DNA of 64,000 bases. Source: DATFQE01 sp963739085. GTDB taxonomy: Bacteria > Actinomycetota > Thermoleophilia > Gaiellales > Gaiellaceae. Under the pieces are notes generated by a model that was not told the DNA's origin, made no database searches, and saw only the letters and a list, made by a program, of their open reading frames with translations. Shown piece by piece: positions 16,801 to 26,645 of this stretch. A program made the position numbers and the translations under genes. The stretch spans positions 90,288 through 154,287 of the forward strand of contig CAVTZA010000022.1 of assembly GCA_963739085.1 (NCBI GenBank), read 5' to 3'. Position 1 is the stretch's first letter; every line of letters starts with the position of its first letter.

Positions 16801-17988
16801 GACACGCCTGCCGTGATCCCGGTCACTGTCAACGACGTGATCCCTTCCGGGACGCCGGTGACGATCGCGGCGACCGAACCGACGTCGGCCCGCGGCGGAA
16901 CGGTCACCTCGGCCGGCGATGGGTCGTTCAGGTACGCCCCGCCGGCCGACTTCAACGGCATCGACACCTTCGCCTACACGGCCTCCGCGGACGGCGTGAC
17001 CGCCAATCCCGCAACCGTCACGGTCAGGGTCGCCGCCGTGAACGACGCGCCGGCCTTCTCGCCCGGCGGCGAGGTGTCGGTGGACGAGGACTCCGGCGCG
17101 TACAGCGCGTCGTGGGCCTCGGCCGTCGGCGCCGGCCCCGCCGACGAGGCCGGCCAGCTGGTCCGTTTCGTGCTCGGCGGGGACAGCGCGCTGTTCAGCG
17201 TCGCTCCTTCGATCTCGCGCGTTGGTCAGCTGACGTTCGTTCCGGCCCCGAACGCGAACGGCCGCGCGACGATCGACGTCGCGTTGGTCGACGACGGCGG
17301 GATCGTGAACGGCGGTTCTGACATCTCGCGGGCGACGCTCACGATCGACATCAAGCCGGTCGACGACGCCCCGACGATCGGGGTCGCGCGGGCGCTCGAG
17401 TGCGGCGGCGCGAGCGGGACCCTACGCCTGGCCCTGAGCGACGTCGACGACGCGAGCTCCGCGCTGACGCTGTCGCAGTCGGCATCGGCCGGGATCGGCG
17501 TGGTGGCCGGCGGCTCGGGCTCGGACCGCACGCTCAGGATCTCGGGGCTGCACCGCCCCGCTCGGGCGACGCTGAACGTGGCCGTTTCCGACGGCTCGAA
17601 GTCGGCGTCGACCACGATCGCCGTCGTCGTGGGAACCACCCGCGGCGAGACGATCGCCGGCACCGAAGGCCCGGATCTGATCTTCGGGCGCGGCGGTCGC
17701 GACACCCTCAGAGGTGCGGGCGGCAACGACCTGATCTGCGGCGGCGCGGGCTCCGACCGCATCGAGGGCGGCGTCGGCAACGACGTGCTGCTGGGCGGCG
17801 CCGGCAACGACGTCCTTCGCGGCGGGGACGGCGACGACGTGCTGCGCGGCGGCTGGGGCGCCGACCGGCTGTTCGGCGGCGCAGGCGACGACATCCTCCG
17901 CGGCGGTCGTGGTGCCGACCGTTTCACGGCCGCGCCCGGCAGCGACCGGCTCCTCGACTTCAGCTCGCGCCAGGGAGACCGCCGCTAA
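13816..17988 (+). CDS. Secreted multidomain protein with Ig-like and cadherin-like domains and RTX calcium-binding tail
   Basis: A 1390-residue intact protein starting at an ATG with GGAGGA upstream. Residues ~1-45 are a long signal peptide (twin hydrophobic stretch LLGLLTAILLLAMGAAPAAAPAQG). Residues ~46-440 hold a beta-rich domain with TFRLRYQDAERT and TVTAFDVQLTGG, and a Cys-containing segment like choice-of-anchor domains. From ~449 follow Ig-like repeats with paired Cys (PPTIAFSPGVPDGLAGWW; PVAVPTVSPRPNDQGW; PALDGSVTDPAPNGVGW; TTELAGKPPAAV; DTSVDSGPDAV; KTTISGRPDPK), then two cadherin-like domains and an RTX tail (~1275-1375). From ~16225 to the stop it is closely similar at DNA level to 12295-13723 of the previous gene, so the two share a recent duplication that also took in the promoter element downstream. 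Confidence 0.9.
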   Translation: MRRSRFAHTTTAGSRPAARAALLGLLTAILLLAMGAAPAAAPAQGTLTTLFTTMTTPAPTATGINSVPVGPTDFGTFRAAMAFTPTVSGKAQLLSMRGRCVIGGSTGTGCANIGQVSIQSDGGGKPSGQDLGTMGFYLLEDAEGAWRLQITGHPTGGTFRLRYQDAERTQETKPIPFDAFLVHWPKSDRCDDPSGLAPCALQQRMRNFGAIDSVGRPPTFMTGGLARLPEDVAIFRIQRQGTVTAFDVQLTGGTNPKIAVTQPVIQQECGTLSPAPELKAGTKYWAVMAAEDEVGWSDWTDDTAEVLESLDDAAWQAAFNPKTLALRIDTGAEACVPVAVANPDPGTGIGPGTERFNTVTITNKGVSPLTLGGASFTGPGAAVFSLLDAEPGPLARPYRFPRSLGIETTSIFYVACSSPAEGLFRATLSINTSDPTLPQVNYPVECIVDRTPPTIAFSPGVPDGLAGWWRTSPIVLGVTASDPQPGSSVTRLFCSDANTAALWSPWSVFGSAMSSSVTGEGVHDADCRATDEAGNTSGSFATGFKIDSQLPVAVPTVSPRPNDQGWSNAETTVTFACDDPAPGSGVDTAATGGGSVDAETAGTDFTSGGCTDVAGHAASPVTVPVKLDWTPPALDGSVTDPAPNGVGWNNSDVSVAFSCRDGGDVQAGVVAGWPDVVITDETPERIVEPTGDCIDAAGNKAVLDGSESVTVRLDKTNPTTELAGKPPAAVNVATAAFGYRGEDALSGVDVVECRLDGTAFAECPADSKAYSDLADGMHTFDARAVDVASNEDGSPVSWTWTVDTVSPDTSVDSGPDAVTSSTSASLGYSGDALGGTAVRGYECRLDDATFAACGSIGETFSDLAAGEHTFEVRALDEAGNVDASPASATWTVDLTAPKTTISGRPDPKTLKKDATFVFEAVDSGGSEVAGTECRLDEAAFAPCASPVELAGLLPGRHAFEVRASDRVGNVEAPSAAFSWLVSSVLTVDDDAPALEDTPAVIPVTVNDVIPSGTPVTIAATEPTSARGGTVTSAGDGSFRYAPPADFNGIDTFAYTASADGVTANPATVTVRVAAVNDAPAFSPGGEVSVDEDSGAYSASWASAVGAGPADEAGQLVRFVLGGDSALFSVAPSISRVGQLTFVPAPNANGRATIDVALVDDGGIVNGGSDISRATLTIDIKPVDDAPTIGVARALECGGASGTLRLALSDVDDASSALTLSQSASAGIGVVAGGSGSDRTLRISGLHRPARATLNVAVSDGSKSASTTIAVVVGTTRGETIAGTEGPDLIFGRGGRDTLRGAGGNDLICGGAGSDRIEGGVGNDVLLGGAGNDVLRGGDGDDVLRGGWGADRLFGGAGDDILRGGRGADRFTAAPGSDRLLDFSSRQGDRR

Positions 17989-18004
17989 CCGCACGCATCT
18001 GCAC

Positions 18005-18047
18005 GTCAGCGAGATGTCAGCGACAGGTCAGCGCCTCCTGATCCACT
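18005..18047 (+). promoter_or_regulatory. SARP-type promoter element C
   Basis: GTCAGCG at 18005-18011, 18016-18022 and 18027-18033 (11-bp period), eight bases CCTCCTGA, then TCCACT at 18042-18047 after TGA. Unlike the other three copies there is no ATG about 39 bases downstream; the first usable start is a GTG at 18055, only 8 bases after the hexamer. Confidence 0.8.
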
Positions 18048-18054
18048 CCGAGCA

Positions 18055-20702
18055 GTGAGACCGCCCGCCTTGTCCCCTCCCCCCGCCGGCGCCTTCCCTT
18101 GCACCGGTGCCGCGCTCCCCACCGGCACCGGTGCCGCCGGCACAGGCGGCGGTGCCGTCAGGCGCCTGCTGATCACTGCTGCTGATCGTGGCGGGCGCCT
18201 TCGGCGTCACCGACGCGTCGGCCTCGCTTCGCCCTCTGGCCGGTTACCCCAACCTGAGCCCCGACGGCGCGTACGTCCCGGCGAGGTAATCGTCAAGTTC
18301 GCCAGCCGCCCGAGCGTGACCGAGCTCCAGATCGCGGCGGTCGGTGTCGACGCCGTCTCGTTGGAGCCGCTGGACCTAAGCAACGCCTACGTCGCCGAGC
18401 TGAAGCAGGGTCAGACGGTCCCCGAGGCCGTCGCCGAGCTGAGCGCGCGCTCGGACGTTCTCTACGCCGAGCCGAACTACATCTATCGCGCCGCGTCGAT
18501 CCCGAACGACACCGAGTTCGGGAACCTATGGGGCCTGAACAACACCGGCGAGCTGCCCGGAACCACGGCCGACGCCGACATCGACGCGCCGGAGGCCTGG
18601 GACGAGACGACCGGCAGCCCGGACGTCGTCGTGGCGGTGATCGATTCGGGCGTCGCGTACGACCATCCCGACCTCGACGGGAACATCTGGAGCAATACCG
18701 ACGAGATCGCCGGCAACGGCATCGACGACGACGCGAACGGCTACATCGACGACGTCCGCGGCTGGGACTTCGTCCAGAACGACGCCGAGCCGCTCGACTT
18801 CGAAGGCCACGGCACCCACGTCGCCGGGACGATCGGCGCGGAGGGGAACAACGCAAAGGGGATCACCGGCGTCAACTGGGACGTCGCGATCATGCCCGTC
18901 CGGGGGCTGGATGCGCACGGCGACGGAACGAACAGCGGCCTCGCGCAGGCTGTTGCCTACGCGTGCGCGAACGGTGCGCACGTCACCAACGACAGCTGGG
19001 GCGGCTCGGGCGCGAGCCAGCTGCTGTACGACGCGTTCGCGGCGTGTCCGGGCGTCTTGCACGTCGTCGCGGCGGGGAACGACGGCCTCGATCTCGACGG
19101 CGCTTTCAGCGAGTTCCCGTGCGAGTACGACGGGCCCGACTCGCCGTTCGCTGTGCTCCCCAACATCGTGTGCGTCGGCTCGAGCGATCCCCGCGACGGG
19201 ATGTCGGGCTTCTCGAACCACGGGACGGAGTCCGTCCACCTCTTCGCCCCGGGTACCGAAATTCGCAGCACCTACCCGACCCGCTCGCTGGTCACCCCGA
19301 TCGCGACCTTCGACCCGACCATCACGGGGTGGACGGCGGGCGGCACCCCCAACACCTGGGGGCGAGCCGAGCGTCCGAGCGCCTCGAACGGGAGCGCCTC
19401 AGACTCCCCGGCCGGCAACTACGCGAACAACACCCAGAACACGTTCCAGCGCAACGGGGCGCTGAGCCTGGCCGGCCGCCGCGGCTGCCGTGTCGAGTAC
19501 CAGCTGAGCCTGGACGCCATCGCGCCGAACGACGGCCTGGTCGTTCAGGCGTCGACCACCGGCACCCCGACGACGCTGTCCGCCTGGAGCGGCAAGACCG
19601 GCGGCTTCGTGTCGCTGTTCGACGATCTGTCGGCGTTCGACGGCACGAGCGCTCTGCTGTTCCGCTTCGCCTTCGGCAGCGATGCCACGGGCGTTGCCGA
19701 CGGCGCGTACGTCGACGACGTCGCCTTCCGCTGCCTCGAGCCGGCCGGGGAGCTCTATGCCTGGCTCAGCGGTACCTCGATGGCGGCGCCGCACGTGGCC
19801 GGGGTCGCCGCCCTGTACTTCGCCCGCTTTCCGGCGAAGTGGAATCGGACGGCGTCGTCGTGGCGGCCGTCAAGGCCGCGATCCTCGCAGGGGTCGAGGC
19901 CGCGGCTGCGTTCGGCAGACCGTCTCCGGCGGCCGGCTGAACGCGAAGTCGACGCTCGACGGGCCGCCTCCGCCGCCGCCGCCCGCCGCCGCCACGCCGC
20001 CGCCCCCGCCCTCCTCCGCCGCCCCCTCCGCCGGACCCCGACCCACCGGAGACGACGATCGATTCGGGCCCGCCCGCCACGACGACGGCGACCGAGGCGA
20101 CGTTCGAGTTCTCGGCGAACGAGGCGAGCACGTTCGAGTGCGAGCTCGACGGCGCGCTCTGGAGCCCGTGCAGCTCGCCGAAGGAGTACACGGGACTGGA
20201 GCTCGGCGCGCACAAGTTCCGCGTACGAGCAACCGACGCGGCGAGCAACACCGACCCGACGCCGGCCGAGGCCGAATGGACGATCGAGTCGCCGCCGTCT
20301 CCTCCCCCGCCGGGACCGCCGCCGCCCGCGCCTCAGCCCCCGGCTCCGCCTCAGCCCAGCCCCGGCTCCGCCGCAGCCAGCGCCTCAGCCCCCGGCTCCG
20401 CCGCCGCCAGCGCCTCCGCCTCCCGGGCCCCCACCCCCGCGCCCCCGCCTCCGCCTCCGCCTTCACAGGCACGGTGCGTCGTCCCGAACGTCAAGGGCAA
20501 GACGCTGCCGCAGGCGCGACGGCTACTGGCTGCGAAGGGCTGCAGGCTCGGCATCGTCACGCGCGCCTATTCGGCCCGCGTGCGACCCGGACGCGTGCTC
20601 GCGCAGAGCGCGCGCCCAGGCCGGGTGCTGCCGCGTGGAGCAAAAGTCAGCGTCCGCCTCAGCCGCGGCGTTCGAACCTCAACCCAGAAAGGTGGCCGTT
20701 GA
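18055..20702 (+). CDS. Subtilase (S8) peptidase with Ig-like domain, proline-rich linker and PASTA domain; frameshifted
   Basis: The catalytic domain is fully readable: a fervidolysin-like propeptide (PGEVIVKF...VLYAEPNYIY), Asp in VAVIDSGVAYDHPDLDG (codon 18643), His in FEGHGTHVAG (18808), and Ser in SGTSMAAPHVAG (19777). An insert near 19300-19740 forms a beta-sandwich. A frame change near 19850 leads to VKAAILAGVEAA and then, in the third frame, an Ig-like repeat (ETTIDSGP...FECELDG...VRATDAASN), a Pro/Ala linker and a PASTA domain (CVVPNVKGKTLPQARRLLAAKGC...VSVRLSRG), which in other proteins binds peptidoglycan. At the 5' end a signal peptide (LLIVAGAFGVTDASA) is in another frame; restoring one G near 18285 joins it to the propeptide. 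The stop overlaps the next ATG (TGATG). Probably cell-wall associated; it may process the neighbouring exported proteins (inference). Confidence 0.85.
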
Positions 20703-20746
20703 TGCGCCATATCCGACCCCTCCGGGGGGTGTGTTTGGGTGTGTGT

Positions 20747-20759
20747 GGGGGGGGGGGGG
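20747..20759 (+). repeat. 13-base poly-G tract inside the 5' coding region
   Basis: Thirteen consecutive G lie 45 bases after the ATG at 20702, within the signal peptide region, flanked by further GT-rich sequence. At this length the frame to the CARDB domain is open; a change of one or two G would close it. Confidence 0.9.
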
Positions 20760-21368
20760 TGGTGGCCGCTCGACCCTCGGCACGCACATCCGTCATCGCG
20801 TTGCTCGCGACTGTGCTCCTGGTCGCCGCCTCCGCTTCGGCGCGGACGGGCGCGGCTACGCCCAGGCCGGATCTCGTCGTGCGATCGCTGACGAGTTCGC
20901 CGGCGACGGTGGCGCCGAGGGGGACGCTGACGGCGAGCTTCAGGGTCGTCAACGTCGGCAAGCGCGGCGCGCGGGCATCGAAGGCAGCGGCATACCTATC
21001 GCGCGACTCGACGCAAGGGCAAGGGCGACCTCCGCCTCGCGCCCGCGTCGTCGATAGCGCGGCTCAAGCCGGGTAAGTCGGCACGGCGCAAGGGGACGTT
21101 CGTGCATCCCGAGGCGACGCTAGGCCAGTGGTTCGTGATCGTCTGCGCCGACGACACTCGGCTCGTCCGCGAGACGAAGGAACGGAACAACTGTCGTACG
21201 TCGACGCGGCGGACGTCGGTGCTGACGAGCCTGCCTCCGCCGCCTCCGCCGGCGCCTCAGCCCCCGTCTCCGCGCCTCCCGCGCCGCCGCCTCCGGCTCC
21301 GCCGGCTCCGCCACCTCCACCACCGCCGCCACCTCCACCACCTCCGCCACCTCCCCGCCGGGTTCGGA

Positions 21369-23170
21369 GCCGACGGACATCGCGCTCTGAAACGCGACGC
21401 TGGCCGAGAACCTGCCGGTGGGCACGCCGGTGGGGACGCTGTCGACGACCGATCCCGATCCGGGCGACACGCACACGTACTCGCTCGTCGCCGGGACGGG
21501 CTCGGACGACAACGCATCGTTCGGGATCACCGGAAGCATGCTGGAGACGAACGCCGTACTCGACGCCGACGCCCGGACGTCCTACGCCATTCGCGTGCGG
21601 TCGACCGACAGCACGACGCGCTTCTTCGAGAAGGCGTTCACGATCACGACGACGCCTACTAATGACGCGCCGACGGACATCGGGCTCTCCAGCTCGAGCG
21701 TGCCCGAGAACCAGGCGGTGGGGACGACGGTGGGCGCGCTGTCAGCGACCGATCCGGATGCCGGCGACACCCACTCGTTTGCGCTGGTCGCGGGCGCCGG
21801 CGACACGGACAACGGCTCGTTCACGATCACGGGCTCGACTCTGCAGACGAGCGCGGTCTTCAATTTCGAGGCGAAGTCGAGCTACTCGATTCGCGTACGG
21901 ACGACGGACAGTGGCGCGCTGACGTTCGAGAAGGTGTTCACGATCACGGTGAGCAACGTCAATGAGGGGCCGACCGACATCGCCCTGTCGACCGAGCAGC
22001 GTCCCGGAGAACCAGGCCGTGGGAACGACGGTCGGCACGCTGTCGACGACCGATGTCGACGCGGGCGACACGTTCGGGTACAGCCTCGTCGCGGGCACCG
22101 GCTCGACGGACAACGCCTCCTTCACGATCATGGGCGCGATCCTCCAGACGAACGCAGTGTTCAACTTCGAGGCGAAGTCGAGCTACTCGATCCGGGTGCG
22201 CACGACGGACAGCGGCGCGCTGACGTTCGAGAAGGTGTTCACGATCTCGGTCAGCAACCTCAACGAGGCACCGACCGACATCGCGCTCAGCGACTCGAGC
22301 GTGGCCGAGAACCAGGCCTCAGGGACGACGGTCGGCACCCTGTCGGCAACTGACCCCGACGCCGCCGACACGCACACCTTCAGCCTCGTGGCCGGCACCG
22401 GCTCCACCGACAACGGCTCGTTCACGATCGCGGGCACCAGCCTGAGACGAACGCCGTGTTCAATTTCGAGGCGAAGTCGAGCTACTCGATCCGCGTGCGC
22501 GCAAGCGACGCCGGCGCATTGACGTTCGAGAAGGTGTTCACGATCACTGTCACCAACGTCAACGAGGCGCCGACTGACATCGGCCTGACGGGTTCGAGCG
22601 TCGCCGAGAACCAGCCCGTGGCGACAACCGTCGGGACGCTCTCCGCCACGGACCCCGACGCCGCCGACGCGCACAGCTTCAGCCTCGTGGCCGGGCACCG
22701 GCTCGACCGACAACGGCTCGTTCACGATCGTGGGCACCAGTTGAGGACGAACGCGGTCTTCAACTTCGAGGCGAAGTCGAGCTACTCGATCCGCGTCCGC
22801 GCGACCGACAACGGCGCGTTGACGTTCGAGAAGGTGTTCACAATCTCGGTCACCAACGTCAACGAGGTACCGACCGACATCGCGCTCTCAAGCTCCAGCG
22901 TGCGCCGAGAACCAGGCCTTGGGGACGACGGTCGGCACGTTGTCGACGGCCGACCCCGACGTCGGCGACACGCAGAGCTACAGCCTGGTCGCGGGAACGG
23001 GCTCGACCGACAACGCGTCGTTCACGATCACGGGCACGAGCCTGAAGACGAACGCCGCCTTCGACTTCGAGACGAAGTCGAGCTACTCGATCCGCGTCCG
23101 CACCACCGACGCGGGCGCATTCTTCGAGAAGGTGTTCACGATCTCGGTCACCAACGTGAACGAGGCGCCG
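21369..23170 (+). repeat. Six tandem ~300-bp cadherin-like repeats (first array)
   Basis: Each unit encodes about 100 residues of the pattern PTDIALSSSSVAEN, GTTVGTLSATDPDAGDTH, LVAGTGSTDN, FNFEAKSSYSIRVR and FEKVFTITVSNVNE. Units begin near 21369, 21669, 21970, 22270, 22571 and 22871. The DAD/DTD acidic motifs suit Ca2+ binding between domains. Several units differ in length by one base and so break the frame. Confidence 0.85.
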
Positions 23171-24891
23171 GTGAACACCGTCCCGGGCGCGCAGACCGTG
23201 AACGAGGACACCGACCTCACGTTCTCAGCCGGAGCGGCGATCTCGGTCGCCGACCCGACGGGACCTCGACGAACGTGAAGCTCTCGCTCGACGTCGCGCA
23301 CGGGACGCTGACCCTTGCCACGACGGCCGGCCTGACCTTCGTCGACGGCACCGCCAACGGCACCGCGGTCGTGCACATCACCGGGACGATCGCCAACCTC
23401 AACGCCGCGCTGGTAGGCCTCAAATACCGCGGCAGCTCGAACTACAACTCGACCCGCGGCGCCGAGATCGCTCGCCGTCGTCACCAACGACCAGGGCAAC
23501 ACCGGCACCGGCGGCCCGCTCTCGGACAGCGACAGCGTCGGCATCTCCGTCAGCGCCGTCAACGACGCGCCGACCGCGACGACTAAGACGTACGCGGCGC
23601 AGGCGAACATGAAGATCCGGGTTGACCGGGCTGCTCACCGGCGCCAGCGACCCGGACACCGGCGACGGCGGCTACACGGCGAGCTTCAGCGCGGCACGAC
23701 TCGGGGCCACGACCCGGCCGGCGGCACCGTCGACGGTGACGAACGCCGCGACCGGGACCTTCGACTTCGACCCGCCGCCGGGCGCGACCGGCCCGTGACG
23801 TTCACGTACACGCGTGTGCGACAGCGGCAACCCGGCGCCGGGGCTGGCAGCGCCGCGACCACGGTGACTGTCAACGTCGCCGGGCCGGTGATCTGGTTCG
23901 TCAACGCCGCGGGCGGTAACGACACGACCGGCAACGGCACGCTGGCCGAGCCGTTCAAGACGATCGCCAGGGTCGACACCGTCGACGCCGCCAACCAGTC
24001 GATCTTCCTCTACTCGGGCGCGTACGCGAACGGGATCACGCTCAACACCAGCGAGAAGCTGGTCGGGCAGGGAGCGACCGGCCCCGCGAGCTTCGACCTG
24101 CTGTTCGCGATCACGCCGCCCACAGGGACTATCGCCCGGCCGGCGATCGCGACCGGCACCGCAACCGTGCAGGGCACGGTGACGCTGGCGAACACGGCGC
24201 TGCTGCGTGGGCTCGCGCTGTCGACCGGCGGCGACGGCCTGACAGGCGCCGGCGGCCTCAGCGACATCGACGTCTCGCAGACGTCGGTGACGACCACGAC
24301 AGGGACGGCCGTGAACCTGAACAACGCCGTCGGCAGCTACTCGTTCTCGAGCATCTCCACCAACGGGGCCGCGGACGGAATCCTGCTCGACACGCTCGGC
24401 ACCAGCACCTTCACGGCCAGCGGCGGCTCGATCGCGACGCGACGATGCGCGGCGTCGACATCAACGGCGGCAGCGGCAGCTTCAGCTACAGCGGCCCGAT
24501 CAGCACGTCGGGCGCAGGCCGGTCAGTCGAGGTCACCAACCGCACCGGCGGCACGGCCACCTTCAGCGGCGCCGTCACGGACACCGGCAGCGGAATCAAC
24601 CTGGGCTCGAACACGGGAGCGACGATCAACTTCAGCGGCGGCATCACCGCGAGCACCGGCACCAACGCCGCGTTCGCGGCGAGCGGTGGCGGCACGGTCA
24701 ACGTCACCGGCTCGGCGAACACCCTCACCACGACGAGGGAACCGCGCTGAACGTCGCCAGCACGACGATCGGCGCGAGCGGTCTGACCTTCCGCAGCATC
24801 TCGTCGAACGGAGCAACAAGCGGCATCGATCCTCAACAGCACCGGCGGTCTCGGCGGCCTGACTGTCACTGGTAAACGGCGCTCGACATGC

Positions 24892-26500
24892 GCGCGGCGG
24901 GTCGACTGTTCGGGCGGCACGTCCCGGACACGGTCGGCGCCGGGAGCTCGACTGCTCCGGCCGCCGGGCGACGGGCGTCGAGTCTCGGCCACACGCGCAG
25001 GTGTCGTTGACGAGGGTGCGAGTCAGCGAACGCGGGCGACGACGGCATCGACGGCAGCCGGGTCACGATTTCGCCCTCGTTTCCAGCCTCCTCGGCAACG
25101 GCAACGCACCGGACGGGATTGAGGCGTAACTGTTCGGCGGCGGCGCCATCACGAACAGCACGATCCTGACGGAGACGCAACGACGATCATTGAGAATCGA
25201 GGAACTCTCACGGCGAATTGGCAGCGCAACATCCGCGTCCGACCATACGTTCCGGGTCCGCCCCGGTAGGCGATCGAATGACGCCTGAACGTCTCCAACA
25301 ACGACGCATCCACGGGCGCCGTCGGCAGTGGGGTGACGAAGGGGACCTCACGTCGATCGACGCCGACCGAACAGCGGCGGCTGCACGATCAACATCAGCG
25401 AACACCACGTCTGACGAAGAACCACGGTCGGCGACCGCCTCAACTTCACGATCGTCGACACCGCTCCACCCTCGCCGTCACGGTGACGGGCAACTACATC
25501 GGCGACCCCTCGCGCCCGTTCTCGGGCTCGGCGACGGCGGACTTGGCGTCCGGGTCACCGGGAACGGCCCCGGCACGATCAACGCGCTCCAACCAACACG
25601 ATCCTGCGCAACCCCTACGGCATCCACGTGCGCGAGGGCGATGGCAACTGCGACCATCACTGGCCACCGTCGCCGACCGGCGTCGACGGCTGCCGGCGTC
25701 AACATCACGGCAGCATCGAAGCTCGGCATCATCACCGGTGCGGCGGCGCCGGTCGGCGCTGACACGCGACCCTGATCGAGGACAATAGTCTTCGTCCGGA
25801 ACGACCGCCGGCGAACGTCTTCGCGCCGAGTACGCATCGACCCACGATGCGACCGTCCGACGGAAACAGCGGCGAACACCTACAGCCCGCAACGACCTCC
25901 TCGGTGCTGGCCGACATCGGATCCGTCGCGGCCGATCCGGTCGGCCTGCCTCGACCTCGGCAGGCTCGATACGCGAGGAGACCGAACAAGCACCGTGCAC
26001 GCTCTCCTGTGCAGCCAGCAGTGCGGGCGGGGCAGCATCCGCAGTGCGCCGCGCCTCGGCGCGCGAGACCTGACGCATGCCCGGCTACGCCGGCCGAGCC
26101 GACGACGAGCGTAGCCACCGGCAGCTGTCACCGAACGAGGACTGCGGCGGGCACTGAATCAGTCCCGGCACCGGAAGCTGCACCTCCGGCCGCGGCGCCT
26201 GACCCGATCCGGGAGCGGCGACGGTGGTATCCCTTCGGGCAGCACCACAACGGGCGACGGCTACCTCGGGACCTCACACCACCAGACCTCCCCGCGCGCC
26301 GGAAGCAGCTCACGAATCGCCGGCTGTACGGAAGGAGGCGAGATCAGCCCCACTATCGGGCGTGTCCAGCGCGTTCGTCGTAAGCAGCGTAGGAAGCGGC
26401 GATCTCGAGCGGCGGATGCCGAGCCAGAAGGCGGCTAGCGACCTTCGATGAGCGCCGGGGCAGCTACGCGTAGCGCACTCCCTGCGCGCCTCGGGGCCCC
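24892..26500 (+). other. Degenerate continuation of the beta-helix paralogue; no intact gene
   Basis: The stretch still aligns by eye with the beta-helix end of the next gene (compare TTCGGGCGGCACG near 24909 with 32118, and GCAGCACCGG-type turns), but mismatches and indels are frequent and no frame stays open with the expected Asn/Gly/Thr-rich composition for more than about 60 codons. Base composition looks noisier than in the neighbouring genes. It may be a decayed 3' end or a poorly resolved assembly of near-repeats. No other gene is supported in it. Confidence 0.6.
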
Positions 26501-26564
26501 TGTCGCGTCGTACTGATCCTCGCTCGCTATGCCGTTGATACCACAGCCTGCGCCCGGAGCGGGC

Positions 26565-26607
26565 GTCAGCGAGATGTCAGCGGAACGTCAGCGGCCGCTG
26601 ATCCACT
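26565..26607 (+). promoter_or_regulatory. SARP-type promoter element D
   Basis: GTCAGCG at 26565-26571, 26576-26582 and 26587-26593 (11-bp period), eight bases GCCGCTGA, then TCCACT at 26602-26607 after TGA. The ATG at 26646 is 38 bases after the hexamer, matching the 39-40 bases seen for elements A and B, and has GGGAGG upstream (26631-26636). Confidence 0.85.
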
Positions 26608-26645
26608 TGGGCAAGGCAGAAATGCGATCTTGGGAGGCACTCCGC

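Larger units (their letters stand above)
20702..24891 (+). pseudogene. Secreted CARDB-cadherin-beta-helix protein, interrupted by many indels and one TGA
   Basis: ATG at 20702 overlaps the peptidase stop. A 13-G run (20747-20759) lies early in the signal peptide region (hydrophobic ALLATVLLVAASASA follows). Next a CARDB domain (PDLVVRSLTSSPATVAPRGTL...FRVVNVGKRGA), changing frame near 21010 to SARRKGTFVHPEATLGQWFVIVCADD. A Pro-rich linker leads to six cadherin-like repeats (21369-23170), with TGA at 21388-21390 inside the first. Then a VNTVPGAQTVNEDTDL domain, a segment DTVDAANQSIFLYSGAYANG (~23975) and beta-helix turns (TASGGSI, GRSVEVTNRTGGTATFSG). Domain order equals that of 26646-33429, to which it is a paralogue. 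At least ten frame changes are needed, so as given it cannot be translated; whether it is decayed or mis-sequenced cannot be told here. Confidence 0.75.

Noticed and set aside
20300..20470. Pro/Ala-rich low-complexity stretch as a separate gene or repeat element
   Set aside because: It is in frame with the Ig-like and PASTA parts of the subtilase and fits an interdomain linker.
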